Shown here: piece by piece, positions 1-14,595 of the stretch
Layout: every line of letters starts with the position of its first letter
Numbering within the stretch: position 1 is the first letter of the stretch
The notes under the pieces: model-generated
Told to the model about the DNA's origin: nothing
What the model saw: only the letters and a program-made list of their open reading frames with translations
Database searches by the model: none
Program-made: the position numbers and the translations under genes
Origin: Rotaria macrura
Taxonomy: Eukaryota > Rotifera > Eurotatoria > Philodinida > Philodinidae
Length of the DNA: 64,000 bases
Assembly: GCA_900239685.1 (NCBI GenBank)
Contig: OENT01000134.1
Coordinates: 65,004-129,003 of the forward strand
Reading direction: 5' to 3'

Positions 1-99
1 GTGAGATCAGCAAAAAAAGACATTAATGTTAAATTTTTATCTACCAAAAGAAATATATATATACTATTTTGATAAACAAACTAAAATGATCTATTTTAG

Positions 100-1698
<1,599 letters not shown>

Positions 1699-1909
1699 AC
1701 ATTAATACATATATAAATATAATTGTTCATGTAGTTCGATGTGTCGTTTTCTCTTTTTTTTTCGTGTGTATTGTTTGTGTATTCTCTAGTTCATTTTGTT
1801 TGTAAATGATGTAAATGTATTGAAGAGCTAAACCAATACGAATAGATGTTGTGCACGTTGTAAATTAAGAATGAAATAGAAATTTAATAACTATATTTCA
1901 TATCTTCAG

Positions 1910-4900
1910 ATGTTAGGCGTACTTTTTCGATACGCAAAAAAATGTCCCCCATTGATGATTATGCCTGTGCGGACAACTGTTTTTACAAATGGTTAGTTGT
2001 ACGATGATTGTAGAGGATTACATATACTGACATATATCTGTTATTGTCATTGTTTTAGTTACTGCACAAGATCTATGGAAAACAATAACATCGGTAAGTA
2101 ATGCTGGTGCTAAACGAGGTCGTGCAAAACGACGTGGTGCTACAAAATTTAAAGATCTCAATCTTGGTCAAAGAATTGGTCAAGGTAAGAAATGAAATTT
2201 CAAATATTTATGATTTGATCTAATCTATTTCACTGACAAAAAAAATAGGCAAATTTAATATGCAATGGCCTGGTCTGAATTCTCCAGTCGTTCAAGGTCG
2301 TGAAGTTGTTCCAATCACAGAGAAACCACCTGATCCAATGCAAGAACAACGTTTACTTGAAGTACGCAATCGTCTCGATCGTTTTCGTCGTTTATCGATA
2401 CCACCGAGTGAACGTGGTTTTACAGGTGGTAGTCCAGCTGGTAAAAGTCTTGGTGTACCTGGACCAATCAATGAAAGTATACTGATTATAATCAACTCAT
2501 ACTACCTAATAATTCATATTTTATTTAGTAACATTTGACAATTTTGATTCTCGTCTTGTTGAATTTAAAACTTTACAACGTACCATTGGAAAGATCGGAC
2601 GAAAAAAATTTACGTCTGCTTTTGTTGCAGTTGGCAATGGAAAAGGTCTTGTAGGTACGAATGTGAAACTTTTTTTCTTGACGAATTCGAAAATCTAAAT
2701 CAATTCTTTCTACTTACTTATTCAAGGCTACGGAAAAGCATTAACTCAAGATGCTCAACATTCTTTACAAAAAGCTAAATTAACTGCTGCACGACAATTA
2801 CTCTATATACCAATATGTGATGGACATACAATTTTTCATGATTTTTATGAACCATATTATTTTACGAAAGTTCGTTGTGAAAAACGACCACCTGGCTATG
2901 GACTTCGATGTCATCGTATTATAGCTTTACTATGTAAATTAATAGGTATTAAAGATATGTATGCAAAAATTGATGGAGCAATTAATCCACAAAATATAAC
3001 AAAAGCTTTTTTACGTGGTTTATTAAAACAAGTAAGAAAAACAATTTTACAAAAAGAAATTCACTATTTTCTTTACGCGAATAAGCCCAAAATTTTCATA
3101 GCAACGTTTGATTTCATATGCTGAAAACGAATATTGTTTCTCTGACAATGTATTACAAACTATTGCTATGGTTTAATATTGAATATCAGATGTGAAATTT
3201 TTATTTTCATATTCTATTCTCAGTAGAAAAACAATGGCATTGAACGATCAGAATTACTCATTAGTAGTTTATGGATTCGAATTTTTCAATTTTGTCTTTG
3301 TCCACTTGAGTCTTATTTCAAGTTGCAGTATGAAGTTAAGTGAATATTCGACTATTGACATTTTTTAATCATAAATAGCATAGTTCATTAGTTAATATCT
3401 ATGTCGGGTTTGGTGGAAAATGTCGAAAGGAAAAATATAGATATAAATAAATCGAAACTAGCCAATAACGGGGGAAAATAGGAACGGTATAGATATGTCG
3501 TCGGATAGATTGAAATCCAATTGAGTTTTAAATCGAAGTAGAACAGATTAAAATTTGTGGTCAAGCTATTCGTAGGTGATTGGCTGACGGTACGTCTCGG
3601 AGTAAGAGCGAGGGTGAATGATGATGAGTGAAAATGTAACTATTCCCCACGTTCTCACACTCGCCCTTTGCCATGATCTAACATAAAGAAAAACGAAAAT
3701 TTCAATCTGTACTGGATCGATTTAAAATTGAATTCGATTTCAATCTATCCTACGACATGTATAAGACGGAAATCGTTTTGTGCAATTGCATTCATTCGAT
3801 ATTTTCATTTTTTTGGCGGTGTTTTTTGTCCATTTCTCTATGTCGAAACTAAAATATAGAAGTTTCATACAGATTACAATGATCATATAGAATCATGATG
3901 AATATCTAATGGAAAATAGATTTCGAAATATTTGATTTTATAGTTTAAAGATTGTACGATAGCAAACCGAAGCATTTTGTCGATTTTTTCAGTCTATTTA
4001 TGCAACATATTTCCTCTAGAAAAGTTTTACAAGAGACTTAGCTACAAAACCAGCGCAATAAGAATATGCTTTGCATGAATTATATATCGAATGAGAGTAT
4101 GGATTTTCATAATTTCACATCGTTCTTCAAGTAATAGCTTCATAAATACATTGCTAACGTGATAAGATCGAGCACTCTTCATATTTTTATGAAATAAAAC
4201 AAAGATAAGTATAACCTAGATGATTGATCTTGTCGACTACAAAAAGAATAACTAGTTCGTTGAAAACTTCTGACAAAAACTTGAGACCGTATGTAGCTCA
4301 CATTTTGTATCTAATGTTTACATTAGTTTTATGCATGTTTTTAGTGAGATTCGACAGATATATTATTGTAAAACTGAGAGATCATATAAATTTATGTGAA
4401 CTATTGAACTCATTCGAATCATTTTGTCTGTTTTGTATGAATAGTACATAGTTGTGGTTCAGTTGACAGCAGTATCTTATCTTTTGAAAGATTCTTCATT
4501 CGATTCTCTGAAGATTGTTTTAATTTCTCTCTCATCGAACTCCATTTCCTTTCTATATGTCAAAGAAATCATATCACGCAAAACATTCTTTCTATTTTAT
4601 CAGAAGATTTTCAAAGTTGTCTTTCTCGTGCCAGTTGTTAATGAGTCGTTCAAATTAACACATGAGAACATCTTATGCATGTTTACATTTAGTTTACTCA
4701 ACTCATTATCTCCACTCGTTTGAATCAGGTCACAGCATAGTGTATTGTAAAGTAAAGATTCCTGCAGGTAAATACACTAATAAGAACTGAATATGTTACC
4801 ATTTATAGAACTCCTTGTTTTCTATTTCTAATGAAAATTTGAGTAAGATCGAACGTTCTATTAGAAATTTATTAGATTGACCATTCTAAAATAAGAAAGG

Positions 4901-5727
4901 AGTAATATTTTTGTTTAAGAAGTCTTTTTCTCATCAGTTCGTCTACTGACTAAAAATTTTTGACGATTTATAAAATTTGACGAACTGTTTGTTCTATCAA
5001 TACTTGCACTAGAATTATGTTTATGCCATGTAGCTATGTATCAAACACTATCAACGTTGAATAGAATGAATGGAGAAGAAATTCCAATAAAATTAGTCAT
5101 CTATCTTAAAACAATGAGTCATATGACATTTTGGAATCAGAGAAAAATTTGTCTGTATCAATTGAAAGTCTAATTTGATTATTCATCATATAATTTTACA
5201 ATGACTATATTATAAAGAAAACTTCATAAATTATTATTTAGAAAACTTATCAAGATTGGGCTAATGATAAACAATTACATTTAGTTGAATATCGTCCTGA
5301 ACATGATTATTATCCTCGTTTATTAGCAAGTCCAAATACTGGTCGACTAACTCGAACATCAGAAGACATTGATCCTGATGAAGATCTAGATTTCGAACGT
5401 CTCTGTTTCGAAGGACGAACCTTAGACAAACGAGAAACAGGTGAACAATATGAACCATGGTATGCAACAAAAGAAAAAACACGTTATGGATGGTATAAAT
5501 ATTTAAGACAACGACATTGGGTTTGTTGATTCTTGTTTTATATGAAAATATTTGAATAAATGTTTCATTCGTAGGCAACGGTGCAAGAAAATGCCACTGT
5601 CGAACGATTAGCACGTATGGATGAAAAACGATATGATTCATACTATCGTTATCCTGATGAATATCATACAGATGTATTGAAAAAACTCAAGCAACGTCTA
5701 CCCATTACTTGGTATCCTCGAGTGTGA
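1910..5727 (+). CDS. MRPS5: Mitochondrial small ribosomal subunit protein uS5m (MRPS5)
   Basis: Mitochondrial ribosomal protein S5, part of the small subunit. Seven exons: 1910-1991, 2059-2184, 2249-2476, 2529-2654, 2727-3031, 5242-5520 and 5575-5727, giving 432 aa; human MRPS5 is 430. The start gives a basic, hydrophobic N-terminus (MLGVLFRYAKK) suited to a mitochondrial presequence. Family landmarks follow in order: KRGRAKRRG, LNLGQRIGQGKFNMQWPGLN, the S5 RNA-binding core FVAVGNGKGLVGYGKA, then DGHTIFHDF, GYGLRCHRII, KLIGIKDMYAKIDG. Most introns are about 50-75 nt, but intron 5 (3032-5241) is 2.2 kb and I see no gene in it. The gene starts only about 210 nt after the SMC3 stop, same strand. 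A poly(A)-like AATAAA lies just after the stop. Confidence 0.93.
3032..5241 (+). other. 2.2-kb intron 5 of MRPS5, no nested gene seen
   Basis: Begins GTAAGA and ends ATTTAG. It is about 35 times longer than its neighbours in the same gene. Short ORFs at 4224-4451 and 4454-4723 are Phe/Leu/Ser-rich and match nothing I know; I read them as chance. No clear inverted repeat or coding relic was found. Confidence 0.7.
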
Positions 5728-5817
5728 TATCGTTCTTTTCTGTTTTGTTTTGTTAATAAAATGAAGAAAACAAAAATTTTCTTTTTTGTGTAGAAAAAAT
5801 AAATTTTCGATTTTGAG

Positions 5818-6676
5818 ATGGCATCAGATCTCAATTAACAAAAAATACTAGAAGATGAAATTGAAAAAACTAATTGACAAATACAAAACAAATTGTTACA
5901 TAGAAAACATCATACATTCATGATGTATAACGAATGCATTGATGTATTTTTAACATCCTGTTCACTCATCAAAGAAAGATTATTAAAACTAATTGCATAC
6001 TAAAGATCTAAGATATTTACGAATAATCATTCAATTTCCTCTAATCTACCTGTACATGCGCAATAGATAAATCCGTGAGATTATTTCTATATCAGAAAGG
6101 AAAACGAATTCAATCATTATGTCTCCTATTATTTGAAATCTTCACCAAGACAAATTGCACAAAAAAAAAAGAAACAAAGAGATCAGTACTCATGAACTAT
6201 ACAGATTGATCCTTTATTTTTCTATTTTGACCTTCACAAAAGAAGAAAAAAAACATCGTTTAGCGTTGGGATAGAAATGAAGAGATTTTTTAATTCAACA
6301 ACAGCAATTAATTGTGACAAAAAATTCTGAAAATGAATTTGTTAAACAAGGAAAAAATCTTGACATAAGTTTTATTTCTTTCATACAAAAATTAAACATT
6401 TTCTTTTAATAATGAAAGAGTTTTAAAAGCTTGATTCCGATGCAGTAATTTATAAGTCCACTGGTCCAGTATTAATTAAACAACAATCAAGCGAAAGAGA
6501 AGAAATCGTCGAAAAATAACTTGTTTTTTTACGATGGAGAGCTGTAAGTTTTTTTATCATAATAGCAAACAAAAATCTTATTATTCTATTTTGAGAAACG
6601 AGTAACATAATTGATGATTGAAACAGAAAAAGAATTAGAAATTCATCCGGATTTGATCCGTGAAATTCAACAATAA
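5818..6676 (+). pseudogene. PFDN6: Relic of a prefoldin subunit 6 gene
   Basis: Three blocks in order resemble prefoldin subunit 6, a coiled-coil subunit of the prefoldin chaperone that hands actin and tubulin to CCT. Block 1 starts at an ATG at 5818 and reads MASDLN, a stop, QKILEDEIEKTN, a stop, QIQNKLL, like the family's QKKL..E.EK N-terminal helix. Block 2 (6296-6349) reads QQQLIVTKNSENEFVKQ, like the family's RQKLEAQLTENNIVKEE. Block 3 (about 6428-6519) reads KLDSDAVIYKSTGPVLIKQ then SSEREEIVEK and a stop; human has LLDGSNVVFKLLGPVLVKQ. A weak fourth piece, IETEKELEIHPDLIREIQQ, ends at 6676. In-frame stops, including one just before block 3, and loss of connecting frame argue for a dead copy. 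Identification rests on block 3 and the collinear order. A functional gene with unusual splicing seems unlikely. Confidence 0.62.
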
Positions 6677-6680
6677 GTCT

Positions 6681-7302
6681 CAGACTAACAGTTTGTTTCT
6701 ACTAGTTTTATTTCCTATGTAAAAATTTTTCTTGACTCAAAATAATCAAAAAAAAAAACTTTGTTCAAATAAAATAAAGTATTAGAAAACAAAAGTTGGA
6801 AATTTTTCGCGCCCTCAACCCTCATTATTATTTCTTTTTTCTTCTCTTCTTTTTTTGTTGATTTTATTTTGCCTTGCTTTGGATTATTCAACAACAGGTA
6901 TGTCATAATGATAAGAGCATATAGGAAAAGAAGGCAGCCATTTCTCCCTTTAGCTAAATATTGCGACCCTGTCCATGTAGAGGGCAAATTTCACAATCAT
7001 ACGCATTTCTCTTTCTTCCTACTACACTCAACTCTCGTATCACATGATGACGACGAGGACATTTCTTCATTCTTCGTTCTCGCTCTATTCCATAAAGAGA
7101 ATGCAGACAAGAGAAAAAAATACGATCGGACGAATCGTCGAGAAGGATGCTTGATGTCAGCAACAATATTGACTAAGAACGAAAAGAAAAGTGCCCACAA
7201 AAGAAAAATCTAACGTTGCCCTATAAAATAGACTGCACACACACTGTTTCTTCAGTTACACCCTCTTTTCATACAAGACACGCATCTACATTTTACGAAC
7301 AA
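6681..7302 (+). promoter_or_regulatory. Polyubiquitin upstream region and 5' leader
   Basis: No coding signal here; ORFs on both strands overlap one another and look like chance. The region leads to a clear TATA box and the first non-coding exon of the polyubiquitin gene. CT- and GA-rich tracts occur at 6990-7200. I looked for alternating GAA/TTC heat-shock elements, as expected for a stress-induced polyubiquitin gene, and found no clean array. Confidence 0.5.
7222..7228 (+). promoter_or_regulatory. TATA box of polyubiquitin gene
   Basis: TATAAAA in the context CCCTATAAAATAGACTGC, 150 nt before the ATG and about 80 nt before the 5'UTR intron donor. Position and consensus fit a strong core promoter. 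Confidence 0.7.
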
Positions 7303-7367
7303 GTAAGACTACTTTGTTAAACGCAAAATAATATAACGTTAACGCATTGAATTCGTTATTCATCTAG
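7303..7367 (+). other. Intron in the 5' UTR of polyubiquitin
   Basis: A 65-nt GT...AG intron (donor CAA|GTAAGA, acceptor CATCTAG) ending ten bases before the ATG. 5'UTR introns next to the start codon are common in polyubiquitin genes of other animals. Inferred from splice consensus only. Confidence 0.65.
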
Positions 7368-7377
7368 GTAATCAATC

Positions 7378-8833
<1,456 letters not shown>

Positions 8834-8968
8834 ACAATCTATTTGTTCCATAGCCAAGGCTCAGAAACAACGTCGATTATTTAACATTAGTCCTTTTTTT
8901 CATTTTATTATTATCAGTTAAGCTTATGTATTGTGAAATCAGTTTTTTCTTGATATTTCAACAAGGCT

Positions 8969-8974
8969 AATAAA
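8969..8974 (+). terminator. Poly(A) signal of polyubiquitin
   Basis: AATAAA 136 nt after the polyubiquitin stop codon, in an AT-rich 3' UTR. Confidence 0.6.
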
Positions 8975-11579
8975 CATCAACATTGTGAGTGAAAAAACAA
9001 CTATATATTCTATATGATGCTAAAGCACAAATATTTTTGTCAGATGACTAAAAAGTCAGAAGTAATGATGATCATGTATTTCTTATTAGTAGAGGGCCTC
9101 TACTAGAGGCACGAAACGCTATTCGTTTAGCGTTGTTTTTACAAGTATACTCGTGAGTACAGCCTGCTCGGTTATACAAATCAATTTGTTTTTGTACGCA
9201 AGAATAATTATACGTCGATAGGAAAAACGAAGATGTGTACACTAGTGGTAATGTGCCCTGCTGTGAAACATTTATCATATGGATCAACAAAAATACAACT
9301 TACTCTCTCTCTCGGGTTATTTTTAGTCATCACAAGTGACGCATTGAATTGCAATAAGTTGTGCAAGTTCATATTCACTCTCGAAATGAGTTTCGATGTC
9401 ACATTTTGTTTCCAGTGGAAGAACGTATTTTTACGATTCTCTTTTCTGATTTTAATTTTTTCGAACATCGAGGCATCAACCTACTTGTTTGAAAAAAAAA
9501 TAACCTACGAACATGTCGATTTTTGTATTTAAGTTTACACATACCGAGAGAATCAAATTGGATTGCTTCAACAGTAGAACTAAATTTCAATAAGAAATGA
9601 ATTCTTTTGTCTAATATTTATCAGATTTGTTGATAGATCTTCCGAGATGAATGGTTTTCTAAGATAATAATACAAGGATTTTGTATGAAAGTGAAAAAAC
9701 ATATGTTTTCAATTATTATAATAGTTCAAATTTGTCACTTTCACCTGATATTCATTTCATGAAAGTCGTTTTTTATTGTTGAATCTAATCTTTAGAATTA
9801 GATAAAAGAATATTTTTTCAGTCGGTCTCAACTCGTTAGACTTATGAAGAAAAATTCTTTCGATCTCAACAACAATCACAAGCTATCATTAGTAACTATA
9901 ATGTTCTATTAATATGATGCTTCAAGTGATTATTTGAAAAATGATTATCATGACGAGTAATCTTATTGTACTGACAATCGATGGAATTTCAGTAGATGAC
10001 TTCTTTCAGTACTTGTTATGAATAGTAAATTTTACAAAAATAATCTATACAATTATGCTATATTCGTACATGCTAACGATTAGTACTTGAATTTTCATTC
10101 AAATTCACAAAATAAGAAAGATTTCATCATTTAGCAAATCAAAATATTGTTTTGTTCAAAAAGATAAATAAGTTATTTTGAGAATCTCTTAATATACATG
10201 AAAATGATTTATACATAAGTTCAAAACAAGAATATGATAGTAAGTTGTGAAGAGTTTTGCTCAAAACTCATTTGAAATATGAGATCAGTAATTATTTATC
10301 TGTCACAGACAAAAAAGAAAACATTTGCTGCCATGTTCACTTAAAACTTGATCACCTAGGTCTTACTGATCTGTATCAAAGTAACAACCGAAATAACTAT
10401 GAAGATTTTTTCATAGATTTTAATAATTCAATCGTAGTGCATTTTTTCACTTGTCATTGATACTCTCTGATACAGTGTAGTTTATGCTGAAAGCAAAGTC
10501 CGTTTCTCTTTCAGAGTTCAAATATGAAACTTCATGAAGTGAGTTCTTAAACATGATAAACACTTCCTTTCATGCGCTACGCGATCCCCATGGAAGAAAA
10601 TTTTATCGGGAAAAAACAAGATACTCTGAAAGGAATTATTTTTTTCTTAATTATGAACTTTAATTTACGGTATTTCCGTCAAAATATGCCTAGGCTTTCT
10701 TTGTCTGAAATCTTAACCTAATGAATTAAAAATGATAGGACATGATACCAGACCGCCCGGAAAATTTTTACCCTTGAGCCTATGAAAGAACACTCAGGGT
10801 GCACTATTATAAAGAGGGATTTACATCAGATTAAACTGAAATTTACTTTGACTTTGATACAGAAAGTACTTGAAGAGCTTGGTATTTATCATATGCCATT
10901 GACTTTCAACAGAGATTACGATAATAAAAAAATTCACTTACAAGCACATAGAGACATTACAAAGCCCTTTCGTATTTCGTAACATGAATTTCAATTCTAT
11001 TAGACATATTGCAATTGAAGACACGAAGTAATGACTATAATAGACGGGATGGATATCATTTCTAACTCAATGTCATCGAACTGATCTCTCAATAGTTTTG
11101 GCTAGTATTCTCTTTTACATCGAATAAATTTGTTTGAATAACAAATAATAGTTGAGCTTCAGCTTCATCTTATGTGGATAAGAAATACTAGCATTTGAAC
11201 TAAGAAATAAATTAGAAGACAATGTAATGAATTCGTTTATTAAACGAAAGTTGTAGCGTTGAGAAACGAACGATTCATTTTTTCTCTTTTGTCAATAATC
11301 GAATCATCGATTTCATATTAAGTTTTCTGTTATAATTATTCTTCTTCTGTCTCAAATTCCTGCTATACTTTTCAACTTGATTTATTTTTCGAATCTTATC
11401 ACTTGACAGAAATATATCGACCATTTTTGTTATTCTATGCAAAGCTTCATCCATAGAAATATCATATTCTTCATATTTAACAAGACAATGAAATTAAATT
11501 CAAGATCAAGAAAATAATCACTTTGATTTAGAACAATTCATCTCGTTCGACAAATATTTTAGAATATAAGCAAAAGTTA
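8975..11579. other. Intergenic, no gene recognised
   Basis: AT-rich sequence with only short ORFs of unremarkable composition on both strands. A slightly less AT-rich patch at about 10560-10800 (for example GCGCTACGCGATCCCCATGG) may be part of an old insertion, but I cannot name it. Confidence 0.6.
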
Positions 11580-11585
11580 GTAGGC

Positions 11586-13232
11586 AACAGAAACCATCAC
11601 AGGGCAGGGCAGGGCAAAACTTTTTGCCCTGATTTAAAAATTTGTTTACAGAATCTGATTAAAATGCAGTCTTTTTATTAGAAAAACGATAAAATTGGGA
11701 AGATTTTTATTGAATTTCAAACTAATTATTTGATGTTCAATCGATGAAACTTTGTTGCTAGATGATCATTTTTGTATTCCATTAAAATTAATTTTTCTAG
11801 TGCCTTTTTTCAAGCAGTTTCCATGTCAGAAGGCTCTCTTACTCAGCTCAAGAAGTTTATGTGGATAAAAAATGTAACTAAGGAATCCCGTCAAAAGTTT
11901 CTTTTCAATCCAATGATAATACTAGTCAGCTCTGTTGAAATTCAGTCATCTTTAGTTTAATACCCACGATGAATAAACAATCATTTTATATTAGAAGTTC
12001 GCTCACAGGAAAATAACAAAGGCAAAGTAGAAACTAATCAGATTCCTACGTTCGCTTTCAAAAATTCTGAAATTTCTTAATTTCAAGCCTGGTTTTTGAG
12101 TAACAGGCAATAGTTTAACAATTAAAATCACTTTTCTCTTATTGAACTATTTTTTTCAGTAAAAAACTTTGTACTTTGCAATATATAGTTTCTAAAAACG
12201 CCTAACAACGATAAAAAACTTAAGTTCAGATTAAGATTGATTCTTTTGTGGTCAAAAATCAATTGTAGTAGCATTAATTTAATCAGGTTTTCTCAGCTAA
12301 TGGGCAGACTTCATTCGATTTAAATCTCTTTTTAATCTGTCATAGTCGATGATTCAAAATAAAGCAATCATAAATAATTATTCGAAATCGATTTCACTGG
12401 ATTGAAGTTATTTCACCCAAAATATTATTAAAAATTCTTACAACTAAATGAAATCTGTCTTTTTGATTGAAACCTCTAACTATACTCACACTAAAATAGT
12501 GCCTTTTCAATTAACTCTTACGTCAGACACAATCGATTTTAATCTGATCTTTAACCGTTTTTCCTACATGGACAAACGAGTCTCACAATATTTTTTTTTA
12601 AATATTTGATTCTATAGGTAAATGTGAGGGAAAAATTAGGCGATGCATAGAAGACCATAATTGGTAGGGTAGGTTTGCACTAATTTTTCTGAAAGAAAGC
12701 CACCATTTCTTATTACATGAAAATGGGACAAGAGTTTCATTTATTACTATTTTATTTTGTATGTTGAGCTAGCAATTATTATCGTCTGTTGAAACAATCT
12801 ATGGCAAAGATTGCCCTAGTGTAACAAGCACTATTTGTCGTAGAAAGAAGTTAAGAAACAAATTAAGTTTCTTATGCTTCACTTTCGGAAATACATCTTT
12901 CATCTACATCATGATTCAAAAGGTTGCGAGAATTGAATAATCTGATTGAAATAGAAGCACTTTCACTCAATTTTTAAACATAAGAAGTTCATTAAAATCA
13001 TATTATTTCTGAAGCTTGTACAACAGTACTTTTTCTGGTACATGACGGTGCTTAGTTACATAGTAACTTTGATTGTGGTACTTTCGAAATAACATAAAAT
13101 ATGGGCACGAAATTCGAAAGCAATTGCATAATTTGTATGAAGATTTAAAATCATGTACTAGGCTTACTCAGTTTAGACGCATTGCCCTGCCCTCAGGGCA
13201 GGCAGAAAAAAAATGCCCTGTGACGGTCTTTG
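11586..13232. mobile_element. Candidate non-autonomous DNA transposon with inverted, hairpin-forming ends
   Basis: The left end reads ACCATCACAGGGCA followed by repeats of AGGGC and the hairpin AGGGCAAAACTTTTTGCCCT. The right end, read on the other strand, gives ACCGTCACAGGGCA (13 of 14 identical), preceded by the palindromic run CCTGCCCTCAGGGCAGG. The ends are about 1.63 kb apart and point toward each other. CAGGG...CCCTG termini recall hAT-type elements, but no 8-bp target duplication is apparent. The interior shows no transposase; two short ORFs (11772-11960, 13073-13378) resemble nothing known. Could also be a foldback element. Confidence 0.45.
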
Positions 13233-14080
13233 GTAAGCAAAGAAAAAGAAAAGTTCTACAACAAATAATTCATTATTTGAAATTTCCTTATTCGTGTGCT
13301 GTAAATATTTTGGTTGATAAGTCGATTTCTTTGATCTATTATTGTGAAACATGTGACGATTTATCATTCAACGTCTAATGTTAGATCTTTTGAAATAGTA
13401 AGATAATACTTTAGTGATGAGACTAATAGAAATATGCATGTGTAATTTTCCTTTTTTTGAATCTTACGAAGAGAATTATAAATATTGACATTGAGCACGA
13501 CTATAGAAGAATATTATTTCATAAACGCATAAAACGAGTAGAATGTGACTTGAAATTCAAATCGCTTATACTTCATTTAGAAAACTCTTCTAAGAAAAAG
13601 CATTCATCTTCTCAATGTTTAGTATTCATAAGAAGTTAAAAATTGGTTTTATCTTATGATTCAGTTTCATAAATAGATAACGAGGATATGTGTTCATATA
13701 ATTTATAATCCACCAGACACTCTTATAATATTATTAATTAGTCTTGTATTCTAGGATAAGAATCAGCTTATTAGACTTGGAACATTTGAGAATAGATGGA
13801 GTATACAGTGATTTGTATCCAAGAAATTTTTATGTGTGAAACATCGAGTAGTTAGAAATGTTAGGATTAGAAAAGTTTAATAAAAATCTACATAGATCAT
13901 CAAAGCATACTCTATGGAACTGAATTATTGTTGTTATCTTTTGCCTTTATATACAGACATTTCTATTGAAATGAGTTAAGTGTTTCGCAAAATGAAACAG
14001 AATCAGTTCAAAACTTTTACTCTTTTGAAATTTTAAATGACGTAAGATACCCTGGTCCCAAATTTGAGTATGTCTTGGTC
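13233..14080. other. Intergenic, no gene recognised
   Basis: AT-rich with short ORFs only. I see no coding relic or RNA gene. Confidence 0.55.
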
Positions 14081-14084
14081 CTAT

Positions 14085-14495
14085 TCTCTCCAAACACCTT
14101 TCCAACTGAGTTCAACAACTTTTCAAGTAGAACTTGATACCCTATCCGATGCAAGTGTCAAATCTCGAAATAAAGTTTCGGATCTGTAGAAAATCAGGAA
14201 TACCACTAAAAAACCAGCCAATATTCGTGCCAACTAGCACGATTCGCCCAGAACACATTTTCAACGTTGCCATGTAGTTTAACAAGTAGAACTGGATAAG
14301 CTCTATCGAATGGACTCTTTTGAGCATCCATAAACGCTCTTGTTTCTTTGAAAACCGTCATTGACTGCATGGATTCTTAGGTTTTTGTTGTAACCCCGCC
14401 GGTTTCTCCTAGACGACAATTCCAACATTGCTATGCAAGTTACCGAATAGAACTGAATGAGCCCCACCGAGTAGACACCTTTCCAGTTCATTTAC
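14085..14495. repeat. Three diverged tandem repeats (~160-175 bp spacing)
   Basis: Three blocks share a core of the type AAGTAGAACTGGATAAGCTC, at about 14127, 14282 and 14442, each preceded by a TTCAACRTTGCYATG-like stretch (clearest in copies 2 and 3). Two minus-strand ORFs across copies 2 and 3 translate to related peptides (HSIELIQFYLLNYMATL and YSVGLIQFYSVTCIAML), showing the same relationship. Divergence is high, so the array is old. Function unknown; probably part of an old mobile element. Confidence 0.5.
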
Positions 14496-14535
14496 ATGCT
14501 TCCATTTAGAGTCTTGCAGGTCAACTTTATCACAA

Positions 14536-14595
14536 CCTAACCTGTCCTAAGCTAGGACGGATTTAGCTTATACGCAGCTTAGGTTAGGACAAGGG
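14536..14595. repeat. Imperfect palindrome next to tandem repeats
   Basis: CCTAACCTGTCCTAAGCT and, about 30 nt on, AGCTTAGGTTAGGAC. The second is nearly the reverse complement of the first, so the stretch could fold as a hairpin. It may mark an element end beside the tandem array. Confidence 0.45.

Noticed and set aside
6715-7213. Overlapping ORFs on both strands upstream of polyubiquitin
   Set aside because: They overlap one another in different frames, are low complexity, and lie over the promoter. No domain is recognisable.
7000-7215. Possible heat-shock elements in the polyubiquitin promoter
   Set aside because: TTC and GAA triplets are frequent, but no array of alternating inverted 5-bp units could be placed.
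9072-9590. Several 63-99-aa ORFs after polyubiquitin
   Set aside because: Mutually overlapping on both strands, with no splice-supported extension and no family resemblance.
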